NCBI GenBank assembly: GCA_964483395.1
Contig: CAZABT010000124.1
Location: 1 to 7,724, forward strand
Source: JAAYYM01 sp964483395
GTDB lineage: Bacteria > Bacillota > Clostridia > Lachnospirales > Lachnospiraceae
Reading direction: 5' to 3'
DNA length: 7,724 bases
Within the stretch, counting starts at the first letter, position 1, and the number at the start of each line of letters is the position of its first letter. Of the stretch, positions 6,286 to 7,724 are shown piece after piece. Made by a program: the position numbers and the translations under genes. The notes under the pieces are model-generated. The model made no database searches. It was given only the letters and a program-made list of their open reading frames with translations, and was not told the origin of the DNA.

Positions 6286-7632
6286 ATGAAATATCATTGG
6301 GATAAAAAGTTTCTGTATTGGGGTGTAACAGGCACGCTTGTTTTGTGTGGTGCAATTCTGTTTTATTATGCATTATTTAAGGGCGCAGATATTTCAATCA
6401 TGTGGAGAAGTGCCATCAAGGTGCTAATGCCCATTTTAGATGGTCTTGCACTTGCATATCTGTTATCCTTCCTGTTAAATGCCATCGAAAAGAAGTTATT
6501 ATATCCTTTGGCTGTAAAGTTGAAGTGCCGGTTTTCGGACAAAACAAAAAAGGTGATCCGTAACATAGGTGTATTCTTGACAGCAGTGATTTTTCTTCTG
6601 CTTTTATACAGCATGATCAGAATGATTGTACCACAGTTACTGATCAGCATCCAAAGCATCCTCCTAAGAGTGCCGTCCTACTTCAATAAAATCAGTCTTT
6701 GGCTTGCCGGAACGCTGAAAAATTATCCGGAAATTGAAAAACTGACGATTGATTACTGGGCAGACATAGAAGAGTGGCTTACAACACAGGCACTTCCTAC
6801 CGTTCAGAAAATGATATCACAGGCATCCAATTCATTGCTCGGCGGTGTATGGACGATATTGGTTGGAACATGGGACTTCATCCTCGGATTCATTATTTCA
6901 CTCTATCTGTTGTCAGGAAAAGAGCGGTTTTGTGCACAGTCCAAGAAGGTCATATACGCGTTTTTGAATGAAGACAGAGCCAACACCTTCTTAAATAATC
7001 TGAGATTCACCCACAAGACATTCGGCGGCTTCCTGACCGGAAAGATTCTTGATTCCATTATCATTGGTATTTTGTGCTATGCAGGCATGCGAATCTTTAA
7101 GTTCCCATATGCATTACTGATCAGTGTCATCGTTGGCATTACAAATGTGATTCCATTTTTTGGCCCTTACCTGGGCGCAGTACCAAGTGCCATTATTATT
7201 TTTATGATCAGTCCCATTAAAGCATTATATTTCTTGATTTTTGTGCTTGTCCTGCAACAATTTGATGGAAATGTACTTGGGCCTAAGATTTTGGGAGATT
7301 CCACAGGACTTTCAAGCTTTTGGGTTATTTTTTCTATCACAATATTCGGTGGTATGCTTGGCATTCTTGGTATGTTCATTGGAGTACCTCTTTTCGCTGT
7401 TATTTATGCTGCGTTCAAGACAGTGGTCAATCAAAAGCTTGAGAAGAAGGGGCTGACACCTGAAACAACATTTTATATGAAGAGTTCCGGAAATCCCTAT
7501 GCCTCAAATTCCTCTGACCATTCAGGGGCATCGATTCGATTCTCTAAGAATAAAGTCGAGGTAACCAAAAATCAAGAAACCGTTTCTTACAATCGCAAGA
7601 GCAGTCAGGAATCGGACTCGGCAAACAAATAA
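6286..7632 (+). CDS. AI-2E family transporter (TqsA/PerM-type permease)
   Basis: This 448-aa polytopic membrane protein has the AI-2E/UPF0118 layout. There are hydrophobic segments near residues 11-30, 45-65 and 92-118, a soluble loop (about 125-185), then segments near 188-210 and a cluster from 250 to 378. Family landmarks are FGGFLTGKILDSIIIG (246-261), NVIPFFGPYLGAVPSA (287-302), FDGNVLGPKILGDSTGLS (326-343) and GMFIGVPLFAVIYA (362-375). Family members include E. coli TqsA (linked to AI-2 export) and Na+(Li+)/H+ antiporters, so the substrate here is not known. The last ~50 residues (398-448) are a hydrophilic Ser/Asn/Lys-rich tail, probably disordered and cytoplasmic. The start has AGGAGAG (6270-6276) 9 nt upstream, overlapping the stop of the preceding gene. 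Co-transcription with the kinase-like gene is likely. Confidence 0.92.
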   Translation: MKYHWDKKFLYWGVTGTLVLCGAILFYYALFKGADISIMWRSAIKVLMPILDGLALAYLLSFLLNAIEKKLLYPLAVKLKCRFSDKTKKVIRNIGVFLTAVIFLLLLYSMIRMIVPQLLISIQSILLRVPSYFNKISLWLAGTLKNYPEIEKLTIDYWADIEEWLTTQALPTVQKMISQASNSLLGGVWTILVGTWDFILGFIISLYLLSGKERFCAQSKKVIYAFLNEDRANTFLNNLRFTHKTFGGFLTGKILDSIIIGILCYAGMRIFKFPYALLISVIVGITNVIPFFGPYLGAVPSAIIIFMISPIKALYFLIFVLVLQQFDGNVLGPKILGDSTGLSSFWVIFSITIFGGMLGILGMFIGVPLFAVIYAAFKTVVNQKLEKKGLTPETTFYMKSSGNPYASNSSDHSGASIRFSKNKVEVTKNQETVSYNRKSSQESDSANK

Positions 7633-7670
7633 CACAGATGATGTATAAAGAGCCTTTTGAAAGGACATAC

Positions 7671-7706
7671 AACTATTCGCAAAAGAACAGTTTATCGAAT
7701 AGTTTT
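7671..7706 (+). terminator. Inverted repeat with T-run after the AI-2E gene, possible terminator
   Basis: AACTATTCG (7671-7679) and CGAATAGTT (7696-7704) are perfect 9-bp inverted arms around a 16-nt spacer, followed by a short T-run (TTTT spanning 7703-7706). It lies 38 nt after the stop. The stem is A+T-rich and the loop long, so a weak terminator or a regulator-binding site for a following gene are both possible. Confidence 0.4.
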
Positions 7707-7724
7707 CCTCGGAAATGGACGATT

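Noticed and set aside
6286..7632. Calling the permease an autoinducer-2 exporter
   Set aside because: The family name is historical; members include ion antiporters, and no quorum-sensing gene is nearby, so only the family is claimed.

Overview
The window looks like core chromosome of a low-to-moderate GC Gram-positive anaerobe, most likely a Clostridia/Lachnospiraceae member. The reasons are the SepF-type division protein, the lspA-rluD pairing typical of Firmicutes, strong purine-rich ribosome binding sites, A+T-rich promoters and intrinsic terminators. The lineage is inferred from gene content and style, not from a marker search. All six complete genes and the one 5'-truncated gene lie on the + strand. 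I see no mobile element, CRISPR array, tRNA, rRNA or phage gene. No gene-free stretch exceeds about 140 bases.

Region 1 (1-3103) holds the end of sepF (cell division), then aroB (3-dehydroquinate synthase), lspA (lipoprotein signal peptidase) and rluD-like (23S rRNA pseudouridine synthase). aroB/lspA overlap by 8 nt and lspA/rluD by 14 nt, so these three are almost certainly one translationally coupled transcript. A strong 14-bp hairpin lies between sepF and aroB, only 23 nt before the aroB start codon. It may be a terminator, an attenuator or a processing element.

Region 2 (3104-5563) is a separate unit. A well-formed extended -10 promoter is followed by an unrecognised 176-aa soluble protein and a CstA-family transporter (pyruvate/peptide uptake family). 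The cstA Shine-Dalgarno lies in the last codons of the 176-aa gene. The unit ends in a textbook intrinsic terminator.

Region 3 (5564-7724) starts with a probable promoter and an operator-like inverted repeat. These precede a cytidylate kinase-like P-loop protein and an AI-2E family permease, 14 nt apart. A 9-bp inverted repeat with a short T-run follows and may end the operon. The last ~85 bases also carry two open frames running off the edge, so a new gene could begin there.

Most of the window is conserved housekeeping. The best candidate for something undescribed is the 176-aa protein coupled to CstA. The kinase-like/AI-2E permease pair and the hairpin before aroB are second-tier.
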